64,000 nt of DNA from Limnephilus marmoratus. Its lineage: Eukaryota > Arthropoda > Insecta > Trichoptera > Limnephilidae. Numbering within the stretch: the stretch's first letter is position 1; each line of letters opens with the position of its first letter. Below the pieces are notes generated by a model that saw nothing but the letters and a program-made list of their open reading frames with translations, searched no databases and was not told where the DNA came from. Below, in pieces: positions 52,118 through 61,245 of the stretch. The stretch is taken from NCBI GenBank assembly GCA_917880885.1, contig OU862913.1, positions 1,488,001-1,552,000 of the forward strand. Reading direction: 5' to 3'. The translations under genes and the position numbers were made by a program.

Positions 52118-55054
52118 CTATGATGTTTTAAGTATACTAGTAAGGTCATTTTCCGGTAGTTCCTTCAGCCAACATTTAATGTCCATAATGTAGCTATTTT
52201 TTGTTTTAAATTGTTTGATACTAAGTGGGAGTTTGTTATATAACTTTACTGCTAAAAATTCAGAACTTCTTTGACCAAATGAGGAGTTACACTTTGGTAT
52301 ATTAAGTGTGTCTGTTTGTTTGGCTCTGGTTTTATGAGCATGTGAGGTTTCTTTCTCTGGGTCGTTTTTGTGGTGATGTACTAGAATGTTTTTGGCATAG
52401 ATTTTCTGTATGCTTGGAACATCAAACTGTTTAAAAATTTCTGTTGTTGACGTCCTTATAGGGACCTTTAGAATGGTCTTTATGATGCAATTCTGAGTTA
52501 TCTTAAGCTGTTTTAAGTGATTAGATGCTGCTGAGCCCCATCCTATTACTCCATATTCCAATCGAGAGTGGCATAAAGCATAATATACTCTCTTTAGATC
52601 CCTCATCGACAAGATGTTTCTTAATTTTTTGAAGAAGTAGATGAGTTTTGTTAGCTTTTTTGAGGTAAGATCAATGTGTGAATTCCACTGTAGATTTTCA
52701 TCAATTTCAATCCCAAGATATTTAATACTTTTTGTTTGGGATATAGACGGGCAGGAACATTGTGGAAAAGTATTTTGACATTCATGTAATTTGAGGGTAT
52801 GCACATTCATTGGTTGTCCTCTTTTGTTTTTGGAGAAAGTGAGATATTTAGTTTTATTTACATTTAATGTAAGGGAGTTTACTTTTAGCCAGTTTTGAAG
52901 TACAGCCAGGCCATGTTCCGCCTCTTTGTAAGTTCTTGTCCAATCTTGTTCGTGGAATATAATAACAGTGTCATCTGCAAAGCTCATTATGTTTCCATTT
53001 ATGGGAAGATTCATAAGGTCATTTATATATATGAGAAATAGTATTGGTCCTAATACGCTTCCCTGGGGGACCCCGAATTTAATTGGAAGAGATTTGCTCT
53101 TTCTTTTACCAATTTGTACAATTTGTTCTCTTCCAGTTAAATAACTTCTAAGTAGGTTTAGAGTTGTTTCAGTTATTCCATTTTTTTTTAGTTTTAAGTA
53201 CAGTATTTTATGATCAATTGTATCGAAAGCTTTTTGAAGATCAATGAAAACTGCTAAGCATTTTTTGCCTTCATCCAGCTTTCTAATAATTGTATTAGTT
53301 ACATTAGCTATAGCATCACCAGTACCCAGGTTTTTCCTAAAACCATACTGCGTAGGTGATAATACTTTATTGGTATCCAAAAATGTAAGAACTTGTTTTT
53401 TTATTACTTTTTCCAATATTTTCGATAGAGGAGTTAAAATACTAATTGGTCGATAATTTGAAATATCATTTTTGGGACCATTTTTATATAATGGTATGAT
53501 CGTAGCAATTTTAAGACAAGCAGGAAAAACACCTTTAGATATTGATAGATTTACAAGGTATGTCAGTGGTTGAATTAACTCATTTTGTAGGTATTTAATT
53601 GATTTGCTTGATATCAGTTCATTTCCCGATGAGGTATTTGTGTTTAAGGAGGTTATAATATTTCTTATTTCGTCACTTGTTATCTTGACTATATTGAGGC
53701 TGTTTTCATGATTTACATCATCATTTCTCATTGTGTTTTCAACAGTAGTAGAATTTTGTTTAATTTTATTTGCAAGGTTAGAGCCTATATTGCAAAAGTA
53801 ATTGTTTATAAAGTCAAGAAGTTTGTCTGGGTGTTTCGTAAAAGATGTGGGAATCTCATCAATGTTTAATTCTTTAATGTTTTTGTCTTTATGCGATGCT
53901 TTAGTATTTGTAATTTCATTAATGATCTGCCAGAGTTTACGGGAATCATTATTGCATTCATCGATTTTGTTTTTATAGAATGTTTCTTTAGCATAACGAA
54001 TTACATTTTTACATGTATTACGATATCTTTTGTAGAATCGAAGTGTATGGACATCATAAGGGTTGATTTTTACTTTTCTGTGCAGTTCATCTCTTTTTCT
54101 GATTGAGTTTATAATATTTTGACTGATCCATGGTTTAATGTGAATATTTTTATGAGATACCTTTTTATCTGTGGTTTTGGTGTTAGATAGAATACTGTGC
54201 TGTATAATTTCTACAAAATAACTCCAAGCAGTATCAGTATCATCTTTTTCCAGAAGGGCAGTCCAGTCATTCATTGATAACTCCCTTTTGACGTTTTCCC
54301 AATTTGTTTCAGACTTCGTTAGGAGTGATTTCGTATTTTGGTTTACATAAGAGTTATTTTTTGTTATAGATAGAATTATTGTGTAATGGTCTGTCAATGT
54401 GGTAGTATAAATAATGGCTTGAGTTTTTTTATTAGTTTTACTAAAGATATGATCAATGCAAGTTTTGCTATCATTAAATACACGTGTAGGTTCCTCAATT
54501 AGGCTTTCAAATCCATGGTATGCAAGTGTCTGCATGTAATCATATTTTTTTGGGTGGCCATTTTCAAGGATATCAATATTTATATCACCGATAATAAATA
54601 CATCTTTAGTGTTTTTTAGTAAACTCAGTTCACAGGATAAGGAGTTTAGAAATGGCTCCAGATTTTTTGTAGATGGAGATCTGTAAATTGCGAGTATTGT
54701 TGTATCATTGCCGATCGATATCCTTAGACAGTTTGCATTATTAATACCGATCTCTCTGACATCAGCTTCAATATCTTCTTTAATATATACGATGACACCA
54801 TCATTTTTTGTATAATTCATAATTGTAGAGTAAGGAACATATTTATCGATTTGTAGGGGATAGTACTTATCAGTTAACCAACATTCAGTAAGAATAATTA
54901 TATCCCAGTTTAGATTTATACTTTTTATTAATATTTGTAGTTCGTCAAAGTTTTTATTAATACTTCTAATGTTTTGATGCATTATGTTAAAATTATTTCT
55001 TATGGATGATAAGTTAGGTAAGTTTGTTGTTATTGTGTTATCCATTTTTGCCAT
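52118..55054 (-). CDS. LINE A ORF2: AP endonuclease + reverse transcriptase
   Basis: 978 aa, no stops or shifts. Residues ~20-235: endonuclease (FNIMHQNIRSINKN, LTECWL, VFIIGDINIDIL, KTCIDHIFS, TLTDHYTIIL). Residues ~500-780: reverse transcriptase (YRPISILTPLSKILEKVI, VFIDLQKAFDTIDH, GVPQGSVLGPILFLIYINDL, the catalytic SFADDTVIIF, NVNKTKYLTF, IKYLGIEID). The C-terminal ~200 residues include YGVIGWGSAAS and KLYNKLPLSIKQ. Endonuclease nicking plus target-primed reverse transcription is the known mechanism of this family. FADD replaces the commoner YADD, which is frequent in this clade. Start: first ATG after the ORF1 stop. Confidence 0.93.
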   Translation of the reverse strand: MAKMDNTITTNLPNLSSIRNNFNIMHQNIRSINKNFDELQILIKSINLNWDIIILTECWLTDKYYPLQIDKYVPYSTIMNYTKNDGVIVYIKEDIEADVREIGINNANCLRISIGNDTTILAIYRSPSTKNLEPFLNSLSCELSLLKNTKDVFIIGDINIDILENGHPKKYDYMQTLAYHGFESLIEEPTRVFNDSKTCIDHIFSKTNKKTQAIIYTTTLTDHYTIILSITKNNSYVNQNTKSLLTKSETNWENVKRELSMNDWTALLEKDDTDTAWSYFVEIIQHSILSNTKTTDKKVSHKNIHIKPWISQNIINSIRKRDELHRKVKINPYDVHTLRFYKRYRNTCKNVIRYAKETFYKNKIDECNNDSRKLWQIINEITNTKASHKDKNIKELNIDEIPTSFTKHPDKLLDFINNYFCNIGSNLANKIKQNSTTVENTMRNDDVNHENSLNIVKITSDEIRNIITSLNTNTSSGNELISSKSIKYLQNELIQPLTYLVNLSISKGVFPACLKIATIIPLYKNGPKNDISNYRPISILTPLSKILEKVIKKQVLTFLDTNKVLSPTQYGFRKNLGTGDAIANVTNTIIRKLDEGKKCLAVFIDLQKAFDTIDHKILYLKLKKNGITETTLNLLRSYLTGREQIVQIGKRKSKSLPIKFGVPQGSVLGPILFLIYINDLMNLPINGNIMSFADDTVIIFHEQDWTRTYKEAEHGLAVLQNWLKVNSLTLNVNKTKYLTFSKNKRGQPMNVHTLKLHECQNTFPQCSCPSISQTKSIKYLGIEIDENLQWNSHIDLTSKKLTKLIYFFKKLRNILSMRDLKRVYYALCHSRLEYGVIGWGSAASNHLKQLKITQNCIIKTILKVPIRTSTTEIFKQFDVPSIQKIYAKNILVHHHKNDPEKETSHAHKTRAKQTDTLNIPKCNSSFGQRSSEFLAVKLYNKLPLSIKQFKTKNSYIMDIKCWLKELPENDLTSILKTS

Positions 55055-55083
55055 CTAAATTAATTATGTTTTTATATTAGTTA

Positions 55084-55848
55084 CTAAATTATTTTCACCA
55101 TATCATCAAGGTGCTTAATGTAGATTATTTTATCTTCATGTTTTTTACGTATCATAACTTTACCATTTTTGTACCACACATATTGGTATTTTTTTTCTTT
55201 GGCTAATTGTTTTGTTTTCCATAGTATTTCTTTATGATACGGGCTTAGTTCTTCCCCGATGAAGATTTGAGAGGTCGACAGATCCTTAATTTCTTCATAG
55301 TTTATTTCTTTCTTTTTATCAAGGAGTGAATCTCTTTGTCTTTTCTCAGAAAAGGTGACAAGAAGTTTGGGTGGAGCTCCATTTCTCCTGTCTGGGACTC
55401 GGATGACTTCAGTAATATCTGTATGTTTTATAGTTATCCCAGCTGCTGCAGCAACCTTCCTTATGATTTCAATTGGTTGTTCTCTTATTTTTTGGGGAAT
55501 CCCAGCTATTTCTAAAGAATTACATTTAGACATGGTTTCAATATCAGCCAGTCTAATTTCAAGTTTTTTTATTATATTATTTTTTTCATTCATATCTTTT
55601 TTAATATTTTCGAAATCAGTTTGTATAACTTGGTTTAAATTATTTGTAACATCAATTTTTTTTAGAATTTCATCATATTGAGCACTTATAAATTCAATGC
55701 TTTTTGTTGTTTCTGTGGTCTGAGATTCAATTTTGATAAAAATGTCCCTCTTCAAAGTTTCAAATTTTTTATCTATATATTCGATAATTTTGTCCATGCT
55801 TATTTTTTCATCAGAAATTTGGTTTTTGCTTCGAGTGCTAGACATCAC
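55084..55848 (-). CDS. LINE A ORF1: coiled-coil nucleic-acid-binding protein
   Basis: 254 aa. Residues ~15-110 are a predicted-looking coiled coil (heptad-rich, for example FENIKKDMNEKNNIIKKLEI). Residues ~115-250 resemble the FP/L1-ORF1-like fold of insect LINE ORF1 proteins (SLEIAGIPQKIREQP, VIRVPDRRNGAPPKLLVTF, LWKTKQLAKEKKYQYVWYKN). There are no zinc knuckles, unlike the ORF1 at 9754-10782. It probably trimerises and binds the element RNA. It sits 29 nt before ORF2. Confidence 0.85.
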   Translation of the reverse strand: MMSSTRSKNQISDEKISMDKIIEYIDKKFETLKRDIFIKIESQTTETTKSIEFISAQYDEILKKIDVTNNLNQVIQTDFENIKKDMNEKNNIIKKLEIRLADIETMSKCNSLEIAGIPQKIREQPIEIIRKVAAAAGITIKHTDITEVIRVPDRRNGAPPKLLVTFSEKRQRDSLLDKKKEINYEEIKDLSTSQIFIGEELSPYHKEILWKTKQLAKEKKYQYVWYKNGKVMIRKKHEDKIIYIKHLDDMVKII

Positions 55849-56329
55849 TAAAATCTTTGTTCAGAAATGCCCCTTACAAAAATTAATTCTGTCAACACTG
55901 TTTTGTTTATTGTTGAGACTTTATTGCATAGACAAAACTTGACTTTTTCACAAATTTGAAAAATAAATTGTCTGTGACTTTATGACAATGATTTGTTGTT
56001 TTGTGAAAATTTTTGAATCAAGATATAAAGTTAATACACTGTCCCACACAAATTATTTTGCACTACCAAGTACACTGTATCACTGGTTTATGAGTTTCAA
56101 ATATGATTACACGTAAATTTGTTTAAATATCATTAACTTTATTTTTAAATTAGGAGCTGTCAGAATCAACTGTTTGTTTTAGTTATCCATAGATATTAAA
56201 TTGAAACAATCCAACATATTTAAAATTAATAAAAAAATATATAAAAATGGTACAGTATATAAAAGTATAATTTTTTCGTCTTATTTACATTAAAATTGTA
56301 CCTAAGTATTTAGATAATCTGCCTAATAT

Positions 56330-56460
56330 TATAAAGGCGATAGTTTGTATGGTGTTTTTGTTACTCTTTCACGCAAAAACTACTGAATGGATTTTAATGA
56401 AACTTTTAGAATAATATAGCCCATACATCAGAATAACATATTGGCTATAATTTATGTTGC
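56330..56460 (+). repeat. Short dispersed-repeat-like segment
   Basis: ATTATAAAGGCGATAGTTTG, TTACTCTTTCACGCAAAAAC, TACTGAATGGATTTTAATGA: phrasing typical of dispersed repeats seen in many insect genomes (from memory, not searched). No second copy is obvious here. Confidence 0.4.
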
Positions 56461-56484
56461 TAGCAAGGAAAAAGTTTTATATTA

Positions 56485-56531
56485 ATTTGCACCCCGATGA
56501 TGCTTGAGCAAAGCGAAACCGGTCGGTAAAT
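56485..56531 (+). ncRNA. Hammerhead-like motif, core-mutated
   Basis: Layout: helix I strand AATTT..ACC (56485-56493), core CCGATGA (56494-56500; consensus CTGATGA, so U4 is C), one extra nucleotide, stem II GCTT/AAGC (56502-56505, 56511-56514), GAAA (56515-56518), a short CCGG helix III, GTC (56522-56524), helix I return GGTAAAT (56525-56531). All stems pair. The U4 change would be expected to abolish cleavage. Confidence 0.5.
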
Positions 56532-56676
56532 AAATTTATTAAAAGTCATGGTTTTATATAAAATAAGTGTTTTGTTTTTATTTAAACATATTTCAGTAAT
56601 TTCAGTGCGCGATATGTCAATAACAAAAAATTCAGAGGAGATGTGACACATCTCTTGTTGAAAAGTGAAAATCCTA

Positions 56677-56925
56677 AAGACGGGTTGTTTTGACGAGATT
56701 TTGAATAATAATTCATCAAACTTGAAAGTTAATTTTAATTTAATTTTCAAATTCGGAGAAAATTCTATTCAAGTTCTGTTGTAATTTCAGTTTTGTGAAA
56801 TAACTGGCCTTCACTTATATATGTAATAACAGAGCTTGATAGGACTTACGCAGAACTTGAAAATTAAATTTGAAAGTTGAAAAATTGTTCAATATCTCCG
56901 AAACAACCCGTCCTAAGACATCTTA
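56677..56925. repeat. Imperfect inverted repeat
   Basis: AAGACGGGTTGTTTTGACGA (56678) is complementary to the region ending CGAAACAACCCGTCCTAAG (56898-56916), and AAACTTGAAAGTTAATTT to AAATTTGAAAGTTG-type sequence. Arms ~75 bp, loop ~90 bp. Foldback-like. 56926-57369 shows no gene. Confidence 0.6.
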
Positions 56926-57774
56926 TAATTAATCAAAGTATATTAAATAAGCGCGGGAACTTTTGAAATAATTCCAATAAATGTTTTTAAATATCTCTTT
57001 AAATTGGCCACATTTTGGCAAGCGAACGCTCGACGGTGTTTGCAAATTGGCCAATATCTGCCCAAAAACGCTCCAGTTGGTTTTCAGAGAAATGTGAATT
57101 ATGAAGATACTTTCGTACCAGGTTGTAGTTATAATAAAAAAGCTATACAATGAACGAACACGGGAACTCGTCTCGAATAATTGAATTTCAGTAAAACGTG
57201 CGGACAAAACTCTAAAGCTAAGTGGTTTTTATATTGAATACCGACAAGCGCTTCGAAGGCCCTAACACGATTAATATCCTGAACCCAGAATTGTGAATAC
57301 TAACTTCACGTCGTGTGTTGTACTTTTTACTCGTAAAATGTTATGAACTAATTATTCAGAGTGGTCCTGATTAGAGTGAGTAGCTATCGGAAAATTGAAT
57401 ATACTGTAAGAATTAATCGTAATTTGATTTTAAATACTGGCAATATTCATTTAGTTGCCACAGAAATAGATATTCATTGGCTATTGGAACGTACTGTAGG
57501 ATCAACTGGTAATTTGTTTTTAAATACTGCCAATATTCATGTAGTTGCCATACAAACAGCATCGTCATTGACTATCGGAAAGTTAAATACACTGTAGGAA
57601 CAACTCGTAATTTGATTCTATACTGGCAATATAAATTTTGTTGCCACACGAACAGCATCGTCATTGGCTATCGGAACGTACCTACTGCAGAAACAACTCG
57701 TAATTTGTTTTTAAATACTGGAAATATTCATTTAGTTGCGACACAAATAGCTTATTAGTGTTTTCGTTATTTGT

Positions 57775-57965
57775 TTTGGGTTGTTATGCCGTGTTGCGCT
57801 ACCTCCTTCTTTAGCCAACGTTTTGGACATCGTTGCAGTGTCCATCAGCAGATCACACATCTACCGGATCTGCCCTGATGATGGACAATGCAATGATGTT
57901 CGAAACGTTGGCTAAAGAAGGAGGTAGCGCAACACGGCATAACACCCCAAAAACAAATAACGAAA
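57775..57965. mobile_element. Foldback element F, compact copy
   Basis: Left arm 57777-57853 and right arm 57895-57963 are complementary over ~75 bp (TTATGCCGTGTTGCGCTACC with GGTAGCGCAACACGGCATAA; TTTAGCCAACGTTTTGGACA). The inner part of the right arm carries CTGATGA (57875-57881) ... GAAAC (57902-57906), GTT then GGC pairing with GCC at 57872-57874. Related to 1790-2335. Confidence 0.8.
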
Positions 57966-58275
57966 TTGCTTTTGGTCGTGAAAATCTTAAAACGTATCCA
58001 GCTTGTTAGTGGTTATCGGAAAATTTAATGTACTGAAGGAACTACTCGTAATTTGATTTTAAATGCTGGCAACATTTATGTAGTAGCCAAACAAACAGCG
58101 TCATCATTAGCTATCAGAATGTACGGTGGGAACAATTCGTAATTTGTTTTTAAATACTAGAAATATTCATTTTGTTGCCACACAATTCTTTGTTGGCTAT
58201 CGGAACGTACTGTAGGAACAACTTTTTATTTATTTAAAATAAAACAATAACTTTGTAAACACCAGTTTAATTTTA

Positions 58276-58330
58276 TATACTTTATGCCGACCGGGTTTCG
58301 CTACAACCGTAGCTTCATCAGGGCAGTATA
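58276..58330 (-). ncRNA. Hammerhead ribozyme candidate (type I architecture)
   Basis: Minus strand, in order: helix I 5' strand TATAC+TGCC (58330-58322), CTGATGA (58321-58315), one extra A (58314), stem II GCTAC-GGTT-GTAGC (58313-58300), GAAA (58299-58296), a minimal helix III C-CCG-G (58295-58291 region) giving the triplet GTC with cleavage expected after 58289, then GGCA (58288-58285), a TAAA bulge and GTATA (58280-58276). GGCA pairs with TGCC and GTATA with TATAC. The extra A between CTGATGA and stem II departs from the consensus and may reduce activity. Confidence 0.7.
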
Positions 58331-58386
58331 ATTCTCTACTAACATTAGGTTACATGTGTGTTATAATATATAATGGGCTGGACTCG

Positions 58387-58596
58387 TCAAGTATACGGGG
58401 AGGAAGAAGACATAGATGGAGAAATGGGAAGGGAACGGACGTGTTCTTTATCAATAGGGAACAATCTTAGTATGGGACTTTTATTTAAATTTAGTTGATT
58501 ATTAATTACCTTACTATTAGTGTTTATGGCTTTCCTAAGTTCAAGTGCCTCTAAATTATCCAATCTTACACCGATATTGTTTTTATGAATCGGCAT
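58387..58596 (-). pseudogene. Penelope-like polyprotein C-terminal fragment
   Basis: A 69-aa ORF starts MPIHKNNIGVRLDNLEALEL and continues RKAINTNSKVINNQLNLNKS. The 'EALELRKA...N..NLN.SPIL' pattern is the usual end of Penelope-like proteins, just after the GIY-YIG endonuclease. Reverse transcriptase and endonuclease are missing. Recognition is by pattern only. Confidence 0.6.
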
Positions 58597-60280
58597 AAAG
58601 TATATAAAATTAAAGTGGTGTTTACAAAGTTATTGTTTTATTTTAAATTAATAATGTCGCATCACAAAGTATCCGCTTCATATGAACAAAAAAAAACTTT
58701 TTATTTGTTTTTAAATACTGGTAATGTTCATTTAGTTGCCGCACAAACTGCTTTGTCATCGGCTATCGTAAAATTTATTGTATTATAAGAATTACTTGTC
58801 ATTTGAATTTAAATACTGGCAATATTAATTAAGTTGCCAAACACACAGCATCGTCATTGGCTATCGAAAAATTAAATGTACTATAGGAATCACTCGTAAT
58901 TTGATTTTAAATACTGGAGATATTCTTTTGGTTGCCACACAAATAGCTTAGTCATTGGATATCGGAACATAATACAGGAACAACTCGTAATTTGTTTTTT
59001 AATACTGGCATTACTCATTTAGTTGCCATACAAACAGCATCGTCATTGGCCATCGAAAGATTTAATGTCCTGTAAGAATTACTAGTAATTTGATTTAAAC
59101 ACTGATAATATTCATTTAGTTGCTATGCAAACAGCATCGTAATTGAGTATCGAAAAATTAAATCCACTATTGGAATCACTCGTAATTTGATTTTAAATAC
59201 TGGAAATATTCTTTTGGTTGCCAAACACATAGCATCGGCCTTCGGAAAATTATATTTTCTGTGGGAACTACTAGTAATTTGATTTTTAATACTTTTAATC
59301 TTCATTTAGTTACCACACTAAAATCCATGCGCGTTGGACCGCTCTTCTGAACGTAAAAGTGGAAAATAATTTTTTAGAAAATTATCGCAAAACATTTAAA
59401 TATTTGAGCCTAATAAAGCATCGCAAAATAAAATAAAACTCCCTTCCACTGGAGCGATTTCAGTCGAAAAATGGACCACTTTTATTTTTCTGCAATTGAT
59501 TTCGGTCCAAAAATGGACCACATTTCCCTACCACGCGTAAAACATTTATTGTAATTATTTAAAACATTTCCTGGGTCAGCCGTTTATTTTAACACGAAGA
59601 AATTGAAATACTTTATCTATTATGACCATAGATGTTGCAAATCCGAACTTCGTAGACTATTTTAGAACAATGTTAAAAATAAATTTTTTAAATATTTTTT
59701 TCCCGCCGAATTTTTGAACACCTGTTTATGGATAAAATTAAGTCCTTTTTTCCATAGATATGCACCTTTAATTATCAAGTATACCACAGACAACATACAA
59801 AAACCGAAAATATTCTATGTTGACCCGAATAAGTATCCCTCACGGCAGTTTCAAGTAAAAAACACCCAGGATTCGTGCGATTATAAACTTTACGATTTTT
59901 TTTATATTTTTTTCATAAATCCTACAAATATGAAATAAACGGTAAAATACAGGTTATTTCATTGGCTATATAGCACCATAATAAGTTTTTATGTCTCCGT
60001 ATCAAAATTCGAAGTTATGATTTTTTTAATGTTGACGAAAAATTTAATAAATGACTATCCGGGAAATCTCAAGCAATCGAAGCGAATTTATTTATTTCGC
60101 GTGATCGCTCCAGTGCGTGGTTAGACGCTTTTTTTCGTGAATAGAGATCAAAAGACTCGGCTGGTGTTAAACAGAAATTTAGACCTTATCGCAATTTGTA
60201 TAAGGAGTGTTATTGTTAGCGGCCTGATCACAAATTTTACACGATGTGGTGTATCTCTTTAAATTAGTTTTAGAATTCAG

Positions 60281-60312
60281 CTGATGAAGGAAGAGTACTT
60301 TCGAAACCCGTA
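60281..60312 (+). other. Hammerhead-core look-alike without helix I
   Basis: CTGATGA (60281-60287), A, GGAAG-AGTA-CTTTC stem (60289-60302), GAAAC (60303-60307), CCGTA. Core and stem II fit, but no complementary helix I could be found in the flanks. Confidence 0.35.
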
Positions 60313-60599
60313 GAGTTTATAAAAAAATAGGTTTTCTAAAATAAATTTATGTGTTTATATTGTTAAAGTTTTAAATCTTTGTTTCATTCTTCTTTCAAGG
60401 TCTTTTCCGACTTTTTGAACCTCCGAATAACTTTGATTCTTTCTTTTAAAGTAAGATCTTCTTTTGACAAGGGTCTAACTAACTTAGCTGTCAGCGGGTC
60501 CAGACATCGAATAAATCTTGTTCTTACGCTGTGATGGGGAAATTTAGAGTCAAAGTTGGTTTCACAGTTGTTAGTTACGTCATGTCCAACATGCACAGT

Positions 60600-61245
60600 T
60601 GTTGTGAATGATGAATACTTGGAGCAGGTGGATGAGTTTGTGTATCTGGGTAGTATGTTTAAAAGAGACGGGAAGGCTCTTGAGATATTGAAAGAAGGGT
60701 AAATGATGTAATGGAGGACTAAATGCCGTTGGCGCTAATCAAAAAAACTGTCCAAAGGAGTGAAGCTAGCAGTCCACAATGGAGTGATGATGTATGGCAG
60801 TGAGGCATGGAAGTGGCAGAGGGAGGAAGAAAATAGACTGAATGCTGTACAAATGAGTTCTCTGAGGCGTATGTACAGTAAAACCATGTATGATCGTGTG
60901 AAATGTGAAGATCCGCAAATAATCCATTATTGCTGATCTAAGCGTAATAAGTAAGATTAAGAAAAGGACCCTCAGATGGTTTGGGCATATAGAGCGAAAG
61001 AACGAAGAAGGGAGAATGTGTGAGGCAAATGTGAATGGTAGAAGAAGTCGGGGACGCCCGAGGAAGACATGGCACGATCAAGTGAATCAGATACTTGAGT
61101 CAGACCATGTGAAGACCAGAATAATAGAAGAGTATATAGGAGACGATGTATGAATGTGTGAGTGTGTGCCAAGACCGAGTTGTTTGGCGGTCCATCCTCT
61201 CTGCCTACCCCTTGCGTGATGGCGTGATGGTTAGTTAGCTACTAG
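60600..61245 (+). pseudogene. LINE C C-terminal region with GTTA tail
   Basis: Plus strand: NDEYLEQVDEFVYLGSMFKR-like start, then GGLNAVGANQ-type remains, MMYGSEAWKWQ, EMSSLRRMYSK-, LRWFGHIERK-, GRSRGRPRKTWHDQVNQIL in several frames, ending GGCGTGATGGTTAGTTAG. It is the longest LINE C copy by span but has many indels. Confidence 0.8.

Larger units (their letters stand above)
51922..56050 (-). mobile_element. LINE A, essentially intact CR1-group retrotransposon
   Basis: Reading right to left: a 5' region upstream of 55848, ORF1 (55848-55084), a 29-nt gap, ORF2 (55054-52118), a ~195-nt 3' UTR and an A tail (T run at 51922-51939). Both frames are open. The 3' UTR and C-terminus are shared with the debris at 3290-4416, so the family has several ages of copies. 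The 5' limit is not fixed; no target duplication was recognised. CR1/Daphne-like clade is inferred from the motifs. Confidence 0.88.
58236..58652 (-). mobile_element. Penelope-like element remnant with inverted ends
   Basis: 58236-58297 and about 58590-58652 are inverted copies (ACTTTGTAAACACCAG / TGGTGTTTACAAAGT; ATATACTTTATGCCGA / CGGCATAAAGTATAT). Between them the minus strand encodes a Penelope-like C-terminus (58596-58387) and then the hammerhead candidate. Penelope-like elements are known to carry hammerhead motifs in their pseudo-LTRs, so coding relic, ribozyme and inverted ends agree. It interrupts the 95-bp array. Confidence 0.75.
57370..59310. repeat. Degenerate ~95-bp tandem array, two insertions
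   Basis: About 13 diverged units of ACTCGTAATTTGATTTTAAA, TACTGGCAATATTCATTTAG, TTGCCACACAAACAGCATCG and TCATTGGCTATCGGAA, starting near 57416, 57507, 57602, 57700, 58045, 58136, 58703, 58797, 58890, 58985, 59085, 59175 and 59270. Spacing is 91-100 bp. Gaps at 57775-57965 (foldback F) and 58236-58652 (Penelope-like remnant). Much older than the 44-kb satellite, judging by divergence. Confidence 0.85.

Noticed and set aside
60281..60312. Third hammerhead ribozyme
   Set aside because: Core and stem II fit, but no helix I pairing was found in either flank, so it is kept only as a look-alike.
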